DNA of 64,000 bases from Bryopsis sp. KO-2023 (GCA_030272585.1 BSYQ01000004.1:5704001-5768000); one strand, 5' to 3'; positions 46,305 through 58,631 are shown, counted from the first letter of the stretch. A program made the numbers and translations. Notes: generated by a model not told the origin, from the sequence alone.

Positions 46305-47804
46305 ATTTGTAAAATCAGGGCAAATCGCACCACCGTACATGCATTTTTATATATTTAAATTGGGGACGAGGAGTGGTGATGGAATTCTGTTGTGTTTCTG
46401 TTTCCTTTTCAGGGAATGAAATGGCTCCAAGAAGGAACCATTAAATCCAATAGAGAAGCACCTGAATGGTTGAAATCTATTGGGTCGCCAAATGCAATAA
46501 TAATGGTTCCGAATGATGAGGATGAGGCGATGAGATTCCTTACATATGCCGGAGTTCTTTCTAAAACCTACCTCCGGGTAATTCATTTGTGTGTATGTGA
46601 ATATTTATTGTATTGTTGTTTGATTTTTCATTCACAAACCTGGGGTGTAATCTGATGGCGACCCCCCCCCAAAAAAAAATAATAAAAAAAATAATAAACA
46701 GATATAAAAATAAAAATTGTGTACTGGTGATTCTGTCGGGTGTTGCTGATAATTTTTAAAAATTTGTTTATGGATCGATTTTATTATATTTAATTTTAGA
46801 ATTCGTAATTCAGATTACTATTTCCCACAGGATGTTTTTTTTTTTCTTGAACTTGAGATTTCAAAGTTTTGTTTTCATTTGGTGAACCACTGAGAAATAT
46901 GGTTTGAGGGACCAAGGAGAAGAAAAACAAAAATTGTTTTTTAAGGGGGGGGGGGGGAGGGTTTGCTGCTAAAGCCTCATTCCATATATATATATATATT
47001 TTTTTTTTTTTTAGTTTGTAGTCAATGCCCTTACCCATCTTATGAAAACACAGCCTTTTTTTTATATAAATATATCTCGAGTGCCTCCGTCGCATCACTA
47101 ATTTATTTTTAAAAAATTGGACACAAATTTGAATATATTTGATATTTTTTTTTCGAAAATGTGTTGCATGGAGGTTGAAAAGCCTTATGTAGCCTACCCG
47201 CTGTCTGCACAAGTGGTTTAATGACCCCCCCCCCAAAAAAAAAAGAAAAGAAAAAGGTTGAGAACAGAAGAAAGGACATAATCCTTTAAAAATATTTCGC
47301 ATGAGGTGTGAAGGTTTTTTTTTTTTGTGTGTGCGTCTTTTTCCGGCTGATTTTAGTCATCGAAAGATATGCAGCCAGTGGGGCCGAGTCAAATTTCAGA
47401 TGTTAAAGCTGCGCATGAAAGGTAAACCTCTGACACAATTTTTTTTTTTTTTGCCTTTTTCTATTTTCCTTTAGAAACAAAATGATTTTTTATTTTTTTT
47501 TGCCTTTTTCTATTTTCCTTTAGAAACAAAATGATTTTTTTTTTTTTTTTTGCTTGTGGGATCTCTGTTCATTTTTTTTTATATATTTTACCCCCCCACC
47601 CACCTCTATTCTTTTTGCTGCGTTTTTTTAACTGTCTTTTTTTTTCCCTGCAGATTTTATCAGGTGGCTTCGCCAAATTCAAAATCACGGGACCTTTTGA
47701 AAATGAGTTTTAAGGACGAAAGTTTTTTGGATGAATATTATGGTCAAATTTTGTACGATCTCACACGGAACGCAGATGAACAAGGGTTCAGTCCTTTCAG
47801 ATAA
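43129..47804 (+). CDS. Ferredoxin-dependent bilin reductase (HY2/PcyA/Peb family), plastid
   Basis: Ten exons join in phase to about 376 residues: 43129-43237, 43574-43722, 44244-44376, 44578-44692, 45041-45134, 45424-45486, 45948-46034, 46413-46577, 47357-47421, 47654-47804. The family reduces biliverdin IXa with electrons from ferredoxin to phycobilins or phytochromobilin, the chromophores of phycobiliproteins and phytochromes. Motifs in order: FRKLHVNLAV (~182-191) leading into MMVPYLEYDMPIFTLEM (~205-221), the core sheet with the conserved Asp; YGMVDLIP; REAPEWLKSIGSP with the following strand (~262-280); and the C-terminal helix signature SKSRDLLKMSF...EYYGQILYDL (~336-366). The first ~80 residues are Arg/Ser-rich and look like a transit peptide without a signal peptide. 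I cannot tell which bilin it makes. The N-terminal exons are the least certain; the last six are firm. Confidence 0.85.
46266..46303. repeat. (TTTA)n microsatellite
   Basis: About nine tetranucleotide units in intron 7 of the bilin-reductase gene. Confidence 0.9.
47452..47541 (+). repeat. 49-bp tandem duplication inside the last intron
   Basis: TGCCTTTTTCTATTTTCCTT TAG AAACAAAATG occurs twice with a 49-bp period (47452 and 47501). Each copy carries its own T-rich tract plus TAG, so each could act as a false 3' splice site. The true acceptor is CTGCAG at 47653. Confidence 0.85.
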
Positions 47805-48620
47805 GAATTTGACGTTTTCTTTGTTATGCTGTTTCTCTCCGACATGATTTTGCCTTTTCTCACACTAAATCATGCAATTGAGAAAAAAACTGAACACTCT
47901 TTTTTTAAGATTGAAATAAGTAGAAACAGGGGTGGAATGATAGATAGCGACGGTAACAACGAAAGAGGGAAAAAAAAAGGAAGAGAAAAACGAGTGAGAA
48001 ATTGAAATCCTTTTTTTTTTTTTTGCTTGGTTGTCTTGCGTTTTTCTTTTTTAAACGACAAATGGCTTTTCCTTTTCAGAAAGACTGCTGGGACTTTCTG
48101 TACCACACCAAAAGGAAAAAGAATTACTTATTGATCGCCTTGTTTGAAACTGGATGGCTTTTGTTCACAAACAAATGAAATCTGACACTGGCATCGCATC
48201 CCCAACATAAAACATTTTTCACTGAAGCCTAGAGTGCATCTCTGTGCATCTCTGTCCAGATCAATGTATTATCTCGATCATTCCAATCCAAGGAGCATCT
48301 TTTTGGTCCCCAAAACACCCCTCAACAGATGCTCTACAGAAAGCTAGCAGAAATTGTGGAATAATCGATATTCATATCCAGCTTCATGGAGGGTCATGGC
48401 TCTCTTTTGCTGTGGGTTGTTATTGTTGCTCGATCAATATCTAGCCCCATCCCATACTGGGCTTTGGTTTAATTTGTTACACTCCCACAACCTGCTACGA
48501 AATAATAACTTCGGTTGCTGCGTGTGCATCCTCCCTGCTGTTGAGAAATAGGGGGGGGTGGAGAAAAAACAGGACAAAAATTGAAATGGTGGTTTTGCGG
48601 AATCGACCCAGGAAAGACCT
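47805..48620. other. Convergent intergenic region
   Basis: Lies between the 3' ends of the bilin-reductase (+) and AP2 (-) genes. No gene is supported. Confidence 0.5.
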
Positions 48621-50475
48621 TCATTCAAATGAGTCGAGTTTCTGGTCTGCCAAGAAATCTACCCCCAAGGACAGATCGTCCCAAACCGCCTCTGCGGACG
48701 CCATCATTGTGGTCGATATATCCACCCCCAGCATTGCCTGCCACTCCTCCATTTTGGTTTCGACATCGACTTCTTCTGGGCAATCTTGTATCGAAGGGGG
48801 TTCGAAATTGGCGGCGTTGTTGTTTGCAGTGTCGGATGCGTTTCTGGCAAGCGTTTTCCTCTTCAGATCTGATTCCGCCGCCGCCGCCATTTCTTGCTCG
48901 CACCGATATTGGGCCCGAGCGGTACACGACGCCTCGACCATCCCTTCTTTGTCGGGAAGAGCCACTTTCCACAACTCAGGCTGACCTATCCATTCGAAAT
49001 CATCGGTGCAAACTGGCTGCCACTCCACCCCCTCGTCGTTCACTCCAAGGGGCGGGTGTTGTTCGATTTGTTGCTGTTCGAGCGACTCCTGTGCTTCCGC
49101 CGCCGTTGAGATGTGCACGTCATTGTTGTATGCGGAGCTGTGTCGCCCTGAGTGACGGATAGAGTCGATGGTGTGGCTGGCGGCGGATGCTTTTCGTTTG
49201 GCTTTTCCGGTTTCTTTCTTCGTGGCCTCTGTCTTCCTTGCACCCTCTTGTTCTTTGTATTTTTCCAGCGTCGCATCATCTGTGTGGGCAACCAGGACTC
49301 AGATTGATCGTTGACACAAACACAGTCTTCAGCGCTCATCCCTGTGGGTTCTTAATTAACTTCTGGCTGCCATGGCTGTTCCCCCCCAAACCAACGGAAC
49401 TGTCTGTACATGATTCGACAAAATCAAGCCTGATTGACCTACTGATCAGTTCTTGCTTACCCATGATGTCCATGTACAGGGATATGTCAAAATTCGTGAG
49501 AGCTCCAATCCCTTTATAGCGGACTGCCTCTCGATCGTAGGCCATGGCTGCGTCAATTTCTGTTTCATAAAGTCCCAAATACCTGTGCAGGGTGAAACTA
49601 TCAGCACCCCAATTGAATGTCCACAACAAAGCGAGAAAAGAATGCTGGACACAGAAATGCTAACACCACGTTAAACGTGTTTGCTCCTATTCACTAATCA
49701 GTGATTGCTCACAAGCAATCAAAAGCGAACAGCGAGATCTATGTGTTGTTGGAACGCACTTGTATTTTTTCCCGATGAGTTGCCCGATCCTTGCCTCCCA
49801 CTTCCCCTTTTGATGTCGAGTCACTCCACGATAGTGCGATGTGCTCTTGTTGTACCCTTTGCTTTGTTTTCTGAGAGACAAAATCAGTTCCTCTTTGGTG
49901 ACCTCATCAAGATGCTCGAGCTCCTGTTCGTAATTGGACACATCGAAGTTTGTTATGGCCTCCCTGCCCCGGCACTTGATCGCTGCTATGTCGTACGCCA
50001 GTGCTGCCTGCTCCTCCGTGTCAAAACCACCGAGGTAAACCTGTTTCCCCTCTTCCCAGATGTGGGCTTCCCATCGACCAGTCCGACAGTGATGTGTTAC
50101 ACCTCGAAATCTGCTGGTACTCCTAGCCCCCCTCCTTTCCAATCCTTTCCGAGCACTGGATGCCTTGTCATTAGGGCGAACCTCTTGCACTTGCAGCATC
50201 CCGTAATTGATCCGAGTGGAAGTTTCATCCAGCCAGTCCCTCGCCTTCCTGCTGAACTTCCTATCTTTTCTCCTCTTGGGTGGAGCCTCCACCTTTTGGC
50301 CATCTTCGTGAGCAAGTCTGTCAATTGCTGGTGGGTCAGTGAGCTGACAATGGGATTTGGGTGATCCCCCTGCAGCATTGTTTTGATCCAGACTCAGCTG
50401 GCTCTCCACATCCACCACCGACTTGATTCCAACATCGCCTCCTTCACCTTGCTGTCTCACAGCTGATCGCACCAT
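48621..50475 (-). CDS. Double-AP2-domain transcription factor (AP2/ANT type)
   Basis: Three exons join in phase to about 498 residues: 50475-49760, 49582-49461, 49279-48621. Two AP2/ERF DNA-binding domains stand in tandem. The first (about 122-180) has [36 protein letters not shown] and AITNFDVS. The second (about 213-272) has [35 protein letters not shown] and ALTNFDIS, and is split by intron 1 before its YLG strand. The linker ([17 protein letters not shown]) is the conserved AP2-subfamily spacer. A basic KRRKDRK patch (67-73) may be a nuclear signal. The C-terminal half is acidic with Trp/Phe/Asp clusters ([22 protein letters not shown]), like an activation domain. In plants this subfamily controls developmental programmes; the target here is unknown. 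The plant-like two-domain layout separates it from apicomplexan ApiAP2 factors. Confidence 0.92.
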
Positions 50476-52179
50476 TCTGAAATGGGGGAGCTCCAGACCA
50501 GTGGCTTGTCAAGCATATGTTTCAACAAAGAATGCCCTGTGACGGCTGTCATCCACTGCGCCAGTTATGTGGTGGCGCTGCAGAGGTGGTAGATATCGCC
50601 TGGGCAAACACGACATTGATTTCGATAGTTGATTTTGCGTGGCCTATCTTTTTCCACAATTGATGTCTGCAGCGAGCGCAAAATGGCATGAGACGTCCAC
50701 TTTGACGTCTAATTGGCGCAAATGTCGCGTGTTCGCTGGGTATCGAAATTGTTGCGACCCTTGGTGCAGCCAAAAAGGGAGGGCGCTTTGGGTCAGCCCA
50801 CTTGTGCTGCTGACAAGAGAGGCCGCCCTCGCTTAACTCTGGCCAGAACGGAGCTCTTTAGGATGGAACGCGGCGAGAACGAAGAATAGAACTCGCTTTG
50901 AATAAGACTGAGAGTAACTTGACAGGCGCTGCTGATCTGACGGTTCTTCTTTGTGTTTCTTTTTCGATGCTGCCGTCGCATGGTTTTTCGGCACACGCGT
51001 AAGGTGGACGATCGACGAGCAGTAGAGAAGAAACTTCGACGTTTGACCCGTTAAATAGAGGAGGGAAGACGCACCGTAGTATTTTTCAGGCGGAGTTACC
51101 GAAACACGGCGCTATGATGGCCGCCCGCAACGCAAGCAAGGAAACAAACTGACGTTCCAGCTTTCACACCTGGCGTTGAACCTTCGGGTTTTGAAAGAAG
51201 CATCAGAGCGGCTGATACTATACATAAGATATACATTCCACGGATTGACAACGAGTTCAGAGTGCGCCGTCTACAGGCCGATCATCGGTTCAGAGCAACG
51301 ACAAGACGGAATTCACTTGACGCCTAACACGGGAGGGAGGCCACGATCTTGTCGTGGGGCGCTTACTCAGCGACACAGCAAAGCGGTGGCTTTGACTGAG
51401 GCTTGGGCAGTGAGAACAGTGTGAATGGGGATCATGGAAAAACGTGAAACTTCGTCTGGACAGATCTGTTGGAGAGCCGCGACGATCAGAGCTGGGGGGG
51501 GGGGGCGGTGGTGTGAATTGTCAACACTGAGACGTGTGGATCGGTCGAATTGCACCACACTTACCTTACTAGTTTGTTTGGATTAAGCGAGTCGAAGAGC
51601 ACACGTGCGCCGCCACAAGACGTATCCCTGTCTTTTACTGCTGGATGATTCCGTGGAGGCGAGAGCTGGGTGAAGATATGTGGCGGCAGATTGTGATTGT
51701 ATGATGTTTATGTTGTGGTCTGGCTGTGAGGGAAACACTACTTCGCGAAACCCGCACGTTGCCGCCATGGCGTCGTTGGGGCTTAGCAGAGGACTCCAAA
51801 ATCCGACAACACGATCGAAGGGTGGGATACGTCATTGTGGCGGTTGCGCGGACGGTGTTTTGGACGGATCAAGGGAATTCCTTTGGCACCCCGCTTTCCT
51901 CAGTTCATGCACATCCAGATGGAAAGCTTGGCATTCATGAGAGGAGAGGGTGGCGGCAGAAAAGTCAACAGGAGTGTTGACCTCTGAGCGCACAGACAAA
52001 ATCACACAGGCAGTGTGAACTTGGGGTGCAAAGCTGGCGGGTTTCACACCGATTTGCACCCACCCCCCTTGGGCAAACGCTGCCACCATTGATTCACCAA
52101 GATGCTCCATGTCAAAACGAATGTCTCAACCTATACTTCAACAGTACTTCTCCAAAGGACAAAAATATGCAACACCAAA
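50476..52179. other. Gene-free interval upstream of the AP2 gene
   Basis: More GC-rich than other intergenic DNA. Many open frames occur on both strands but none is recognisable. It contains a G-run near 51495-51506. Promoter DNA of the AP2 gene is expected just above 50475. Confidence 0.45.
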
Positions 52180-53909
52180 TCAATCTCTCCTGGAATCCCG
52201 TGCAGTTTCCTTCTTTGGAGCAACCCCATACACTTTCTGCAACAAGTACTCCAGCAACCGCTTCCTGAGTTTCCTCCTTTTCCCGGTTTCTCGGCTATCT
52301 TTGAAATCCAGCATCAACAGGGGACCTTGATTTGGGTCGGCCAATGCCAACTGGAGCTCCTCCATGAACATCGACCAAGCCATTTGATATTCTGCTTTGA
52401 GAGCATCATAGGCTTCAAACATGCCCTCTATTTGATGGGAGGTGACCCCCCCCACCTGCACTCTAACGGGGTTCAGCGATTGGAATAAGTCCAGGAATTT
52501 GTCGAAACGATCGTCCTCCGATCGCACTATGTACCAGTAGTAGGTGAAGAAATGCTTCTTGTTGATAAAATTTCGGAAAACCTTTGGGAGAACGAGAACA
52601 TAAAAAAAAAAGTGAATCCATCCATCGGTTGGCTTATTAACCAAAAAAAAACGGCAAAAAAGAAAAGAGGGCTGTTTTTGAATTGTTTTCTTTTCATTTT
52701 TCTCTTTGCTTGGGGGAGGGGGGGGAGGGGCTTGAAAAATCATGCCGCACAAATTCCAAAACAATAAGAATGCTTACACACAAAATACCTGGGCAAACCG
52801 GCGAATTCGATTTTCGACACGCTGTGGATCAGGCAGAATTTCGCAGATCTGTTCCCCTGACAGTCTGTTGACGCTCTCTGGAAATTTCAGGAAAGTGATC
52901 GTCGTGAATTCCACAGCCTCCAGAAATTGTTTCTTCGTCCATCCATGATCGAAATGCAAAATTTCCCACGCTTCGTACATCCTCTTCCCTGTTGAATGTG
53001 GAAAACTCAGGATGCTCTTTCTCTTTTTTTTTTTAATGTCCAAAGGCTGCTTTGTTCACATTTGTGGGAATTTTGGTTTGGGTTTTTCTTCTTTTTTTTG
53101 CAAAATCATCAAATACGAAAAAATAGTCTCCCGTGAAGCAAAAGCGAAACAAATACATTTTCCTAAGGAGATTTTTTTTAATAATGTCTGCATACCTTAG
53201 ATTCCTTATTCCAACACCCAGATATTGTTCGATTTTGCAAGACCTTTTAAAAAATGATTTTTTGATAAAATACCTTTCCGGTAAACCTCCAACATGTCGT
53301 CATTATCATAAATCCCGTATTTATATCCCAGCCGAAAATGATGCCGCTTTTCCATTAGAGCTATGCAGGCCTCCCCCATGTGCAGATACTCCAAATTATC
53401 GTCGAAAATTATTTGAGGAAAATGCTTAAAGAATTTCACAAAGGTGACCCCGGTAGGCAGCATCGCATGGAGCTGCATTTAAAAAAAACACCGAAAAAAA
53501 CACTGTGATCCCTCAAAAAAAAAAAAAAGAAGAAAACCCGAAACGAGACGAAATTAAGAAATTATTTATTCAAAAAAACAAAAAAAAAATAGATTGAAAC
53601 TGAACTGAAAATAAATGCAAAAATTATAATAAATAAGAATCATAAATGAAATGGGAGAAGAAATTCTCACGGAGATAGATGTCACAGATTCTCCACCTCG
53701 ATATGTATCTCTGGATCGAGTGGGGATCTAAAAATGGAATTTGCTCACCTGTCTGGTCCGGGTGAGGGCCTCTTTTGGGTCTTCTTCGAGAAAAGTCCAA
53801 AGTCTAGAAACCCATGTCGGCGATCTATTGGACCTTTTCACAAAAATCTCCTCCAACAATGGAATCACCATCCGCACATCCTCAGGCAAATGTCCAACAT
53901 CGATAGTTC
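52180..53909 (-). CDS. Unrecognised soluble helical protein, 5' exon missing
   Basis: Four exons join in phase: 53909-53749, 53472-53274, 52988-52789, 52581-52180. They give at least 320 residues. The first starts after a TTTCCAG acceptor with GTIDVGHLPEDVRMVIPLLE, so at least one upstream exon is missing. The protein is helical, rich in aromatic residues and charged (FVKFFKHFPQIIFDDNLEYL, FTYYWYIVRSEDDRFDKFLD), with a basic C-terminus (GKRRKLRKRLLEYLLQ). No membrane segment, signal or known motif is seen. It could be the 3' part of the gene starting at 54842, but the phases of the available exons do not match. Confidence 0.6.
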
Positions 53910-54277
53910 CTGGAAAAGCAAGAAGGGGGGGGGTTGAGGTTCAATATTAATTTGGACATTACAATATTACATTATTTACCGTTACATTGTTCAACATTCA
54001 ACATTAGCTTATTGAGGTGATTTCCTTGTGGTGAAAAAGAAACAGACAAATCAAAATGCTGTCAATTTTTCCATGATATTGATTGTTTGGTTTCAAGTGA
54101 GGCTTCCAGTAATAAGAGGTTTTGGACAAGGGTTAAACAACAATACTAAAATAATTTATACTTTAATAATAATTTAATTTAATTCAAAAACTTCCTGGCC
54201 CCAAAGTATCGACTCTCAATACTTGAGAGTTGATGATGGATTTTTTGCCCTGTATAGTCTTAGAGAGAAAAAGATAA

Positions 54278-54842
54278 TTATTGGACTAGCTGGAAAAATT
54301 GAACCTGGCGCTTCCAGCTGAAATTTTCTTCGAAAAATTTTCCCAGCTGTGAATCTTGCATGTTCTTCAGTTTGATTTTCTTTACTGTGCGTTTTCTGAA
54401 CTTTTCTGAAAAAAAACAAAATAAATTCATTACCAAGGTAGTGAAACTCGGAAGGAGGAAACATGTGCTTGTACAGTTTCGGAACGGACCCCGTCAGCCT
54501 CTTCTTCTTCCGAAAAATGGCCGTCGGAACGCTGTTATCCACGATTTCCTCCGATTCATCTCCAGAAAAGTCCAACTCCTCCTTGCTCTTCTGCTTGGGT
54601 TGTTCTGGATACGGAGGGTAATGCTCTTTGAAGTAGTCCAAATTCCTCAGGGATCCCTCTTCGTCTTTGTAAGATCCCAGTCGGTTTCTATACGGCGGGT
54701 CCGAAACAGCTCCCGATGACGACTTAAAACTCCGCCAGAACTCTCCTTGTCGGCTTGTTTCGAGCGGGCCTGGGGGGATCAGGGCGCTGAGAAATACGGA
54801 GGTTCGACGCGACGACGGGAAACGCGCCAAGCACTTCAGCAT
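54278..54842 (-). CDS. Unrecognised basic protein, possibly organelle-targeted
   Basis: Two exons join in phase (54842-54434, 54405-54278) to about 178 residues. The start MLKCLARFPSSRRTSVFLSA is basic, hydroxylated and free of acids, as in a mitochondrial or plastid presequence. The middle is charged and probably disordered (QPKQKSKEELDFSGDESEE). The C-terminal part is basic (KFRKRTVKKIKLKN). Length, leader and charge recall small organellar ribosomal or assembly proteins, but no family is identified. The intron is only 28 bp, unusually short; an alternative splice that continues into the downstream gene cannot be excluded. Confidence 0.5.
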
Positions 54843-55877
54843 TCGCTCCGAAAGGATCGGCCGTCAGTTGCGTGTGTTCGATTCGGTTTTCTCTCCCCAC
54901 GCCAACTTTGTGATCGAGGCTCCTCGAAATGCTGTGAGTCGGACTGGGAGGACACATCTCGGCAATGCCAGAATCGATAGAATTGCAAACAAGGATGACA
55001 GTTGTGCGTTTTTTTTTTGCGTTTTTTCACCATTGCGTTCGAAACACAAATTGTTCTAAACTTGGTTATTCTATTGTGGATGCCCACCGGTGGATTATTT
55101 TTCAATCTCGCTGGGCCAAGAGTAGCCCTGAATTTGCCTGTTTCATGTCGTGGCCTCGAATCTATAATGATACGACTTGCTGGTTGATATCTGTTGGTTG
55201 TGAGTGCTGTGGTATGGTCGATTCTTTTCTCGGATGTGGCCCCATTCCTTGTTGACTTTGGGTGGATCTGGCCCTTAAGTGCCCCAATTTTCTTGGGGGC
55301 TGCCAGGAATCACTACCACAGGGTCAAAAAAATACACTGGGCACTGCCCACAACTTCAGCCTGTGAAATGTTGAGAAATGTAAGAACCTGGCCAACTCTC
55401 CCAACAAGAATCAAGTTGAAAGGACCAGCATCGTATTGCTATTTTACACACATTCCTTTCTGATATTCTACAGCCATTGCGATCGAACACCACTCGGAAA
55501 GAAAAAAACCACACTATGAATGAATATTTGCATATCGATCCACCCAATCAATGGAGGCCATGAGCCTTGAAAACAACACCCAACAAAAACCTGGGTACGG
55601 AAATTTTTAACATTAACTCTATATCAATCTGTTCTGTGTTTGGATCCTTCCAAATCTAATTTAAAAAAAAAACAGCCCCCATCAATGCAAACATACATCC
55701 TTCTTCCCCCCCCAAATGTTAATATGTGCATATATATATATATATATATGCATATTATTTCCTTTGGTCCGTTCTACACATAGCCACTCAGACGAAAGTG
55801 TGAGGAAAGAACCAATCAAAATCCAATGCACACAGATTACCTAACCAAAAGATGATTAATCTAACCTCCGTTTTTTG
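54843..55877. other. Intergenic region
   Basis: Contains a (TA)n run flanked by GCATAT ends at about 55730-55757, which makes it palindromic. No gene is supported. Confidence 0.5.
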
Positions 55878-57668
55878 TCAAAAGAAGTACAATCGATTGT
55901 AGATTTGAACAGCAGACACCCCCAGCAAGACGTTTGCTATGAGGATGGTCAAAACGAAGCCGAAATACGCTTCCGATAAAAACGCCTGACTGTGGGTGAC
56001 CTTTATGTACTCCAGAATGTCTCGGTGGTATCGCCTCATCCAAAAGAAGATGATCCCCCATGGGACTATAAACGTCAACAGCGAGAAAATGGCGAAACTC
56101 ATGGAAGCTTTGAATGCCCTCAGCGTGAAATCGTTCTCAAACACATCATCATTGAACACATCCACATACCGGATTTCCTGGTAAGTGTACGGGTAAAACT
56201 CCCGGTTTACCCCATATCTCAGCACCGGAATAACCGCCAGATAAAACACCGTAGAAGACATTCTCGAAGCCAATTTCCACACCAAGAATCGCATCTGCCG
56301 GCGGCGATAACCGGGGTGCTGGTTGGAGTGACCTCGGTCGTTCAAGTCGAGATCCTCCTCGATCGCCACCCCCCTTTTGCCCGTCAGCACCCCTTTGATC
56401 CACACTCGAAATCGAAACCACATGTCCAGTTGGAAGCCTAGAAATGCGACGTCTTCTGCAACTCGAGTCAACCAGATTGTCAAGAAAGTGATTCCTAGTT
56501 GGGTGGCGGTGGGGTAAGCCAATGCGATGAAAATATCCACCACGTTTTCTAGCCACAGGCCCGAAATCACCATGGCGATTTCGATCGGGTAGGTGTCTGT
56601 TTGCGCCAGGAGGATTTTCTTGAAGATGAATGTTATGAAAGCGAGGGCGGCCGTCAACAAACCCTGAACCATGCACACAGAAGCTTCCCTTAGAAAAATA
56701 TCCAAACGATCGCCATAGCTCCGAAAGGTTTCGTTTATTTGGAGGTTATGCTGCCATATCCTGGAATGATAAGTGTTCTGATATGCGTTTGAAGGTTATG
56801 CATCTCCTGTTGTGCATTTTTTTTAACTTATTTTCCTTTTCCAATATATATATATATCTATTTTTTTTTTGGGGGGGGGGGGTCGGAAACAAGTGCAAAA
56901 AATCGGCGAACGCACCTGGAATGAACTCGTGATTTCGCCGTTGGCGATAATATACCCCAACAAAATGAACCAAAAAATGGCAAACGTGGCCATGATCTTC
57001 ACGAATTGCCAGTAGATCCGATCGAACCTCTCCTTGTTGCAGTCGAAATGGTTGTGAGGTAGCATTTTCAATCCACCCAGCGTCGTCCCAATCGAAATGA
57101 ATATCGCGGCCAAACCCAGGGCAGGAAAAGGTTCCCACAACATGGAAATCGTCCCTAAGATTCCGACCTGGAGGATGTAGTTCACCACCAGGATGGGGGC
57201 GTAATACTTGAATGGCCGCCAAGGACGATTGGAATCCAGACAAGCCATGAAAATGTTGGTGATCATGAACGAAAAGAAAACGTACGTCCCTGGGTTGATC
57301 AGAAACGCCCACACAGCGATCTCCTTGAACCTGCTGGAGTCGTCGGTCCGACCGATGGGGATGACCCCAAACCAGATCGCCCCGAAAGCTGCCGGAATGA
57401 AGTAGGAGTACAGCACCAGCCAGCCCCAATTCAGCCACCAAAACTTCGTCTGGATTCTTGCGAGGTGTGCAACGAACTGGGTGGGTTGGTTGACTCGTTT
57501 GTTGGAGTGATTGCCGTCTTCCCCTCGGTAATGCACGATTGTGGGGTCCCTCACCAACTGCACCGTGGTGGATCCGTTTCGGCCGGAATTGCGAACGTGC
57601 GTCAAGTGTTCGGAAGCCTCCTGCATGCTGACATCGCCATTATTGTTGGCTTCCTCCGAGGAATTCAT
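55878..57668 (-). CDS. Multi-pass membrane protein of unknown function
   Basis: Two exons join in phase (57668-56916, 56750-55878) to about 541 residues. A polar, Asn-rich N-terminus of about 85 residues precedes some nine or ten hydrophobic segments: for example WGWLVLYSYFIPAAFGAIW, YVFFSFMITNIFMACL, FPALGLAAIFISIGTTLGG, FAIFWFILLGYIIA, VQGLLTAALAFITFIF, FAIFSLLTFIVPWGIIFFW and FGFVLTILIANVLLGVS. A large basic loop (about residues 350-395) interrupts the second half. There is no cleavable signal peptide. Start choice: the first ATG followed by an unbroken frame. I do not recognise a transporter or channel signature. It is divergent from the cytochrome b5 gene. Confidence 0.75.
56840..56884. 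repeat. (TA)n - T-run - G-run composite
   Basis: TATATATATAT, a T-run of about a dozen bases, then a G-run, inside the single intron of the membrane-protein gene. It has the same order as at 40130-40180. Confidence 0.9.
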
Positions 57669-58631
57669 GGCCCCTCAACTATGAGTCCTATAAACAGGTG
57701 GGTTTTTTTTTGTGTCAATCTTTTGCAGAATTGGGTGATCAGCTGGAAAAGAAAAAAAAGCGATGATGCGGTTTGGCCGCATGTTCAGTCGGGTTGCTTG
57801 ATCAAAAAGAAAAAAGAAGGTCGCTTTGTTGGTCGTTTTTTTGCACGTTTTCAAAAAAAATAGATGAGAAACTGAGAATAAGATTTGAGATGACGGTGAT
57901 CTATCTCGAAATCCCCCCCCTAAAAAAATAAGGGGGGGGGGGGGGGCTGGGTGCAGCGTTCAGGGAAATCGCCAGCTAAGAAAAAAATCAACTGGCATTC
58001 CATGTTTGTACACCTAAATTTATCAGGCAACAGCTGAGCAACTCTCTCTGTTTTTTGTTTTTTTTTCTGAAGCCTTTTCCAAATATGTGACAAAAAAATC
58101 GAAGAAAAAGTATTTCCATGTTTAATTCTGCTTTCAACGACACCGAACCTGGCCTCGCGGGGTTTCTCCGATTCGAGTGCAGGCAAGGAAAACCAAAAAA
58201 CTAGGGAGGGCGCGAAATATTGCCGCAAGGTTCCGACGCGGGGGGGGAGGGGGCGGCGGAATCTAACGCTGATTGAACGGGGGCGACAGGTTTTTTCCCA
58301 AACCGCTCTGATGCATTTATCTTGAACATTCGCGTCCACTTCACACGAAACCAAACTTCACACAGGAAAACGATTTCTCACCAAAAAAAAAGTGCACAAG
58401 AATAAGTGTGACCAAACATTACACCCCCGCTTCGTCATGCCCCCCTCTTCCTCACAGACAACGCACGCATAACGCCACCCAATCACGAGAGCGCCAAACA
58501 GTCCCTCAAATTGTGGCTTGCAGCGAGCGTCAGTTTAGCACCTGGTTGCCTCGCCCACCCCCTGTACTGTCTTTTTGGTCGCAGTTTGGTTTGATATCGG
58601 AGCGCGCGTTATCGGAGGGAAAGCAGCGTCG
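57669..58631. promoter_or_regulatory. Divergent intergenic region, membrane protein / b5 protein
   Basis: About 960 bp containing C-run/A-run and G-run tracts near 57912-57947 and 58242. A CCAATCACGAG box lies about 140 bp before the b5 start. No gene is supported. Confidence 0.4.

Noticed and set aside
49705..50364. 219-residue + strand open frame
   Set aside because: Antisense shadow of the AP2-domain exon.
56149..57441. Minus-strand His/Arg-rich open frames (175 and 231 residues)
   Set aside because: Out-of-frame shadows of the two membrane-protein exons.
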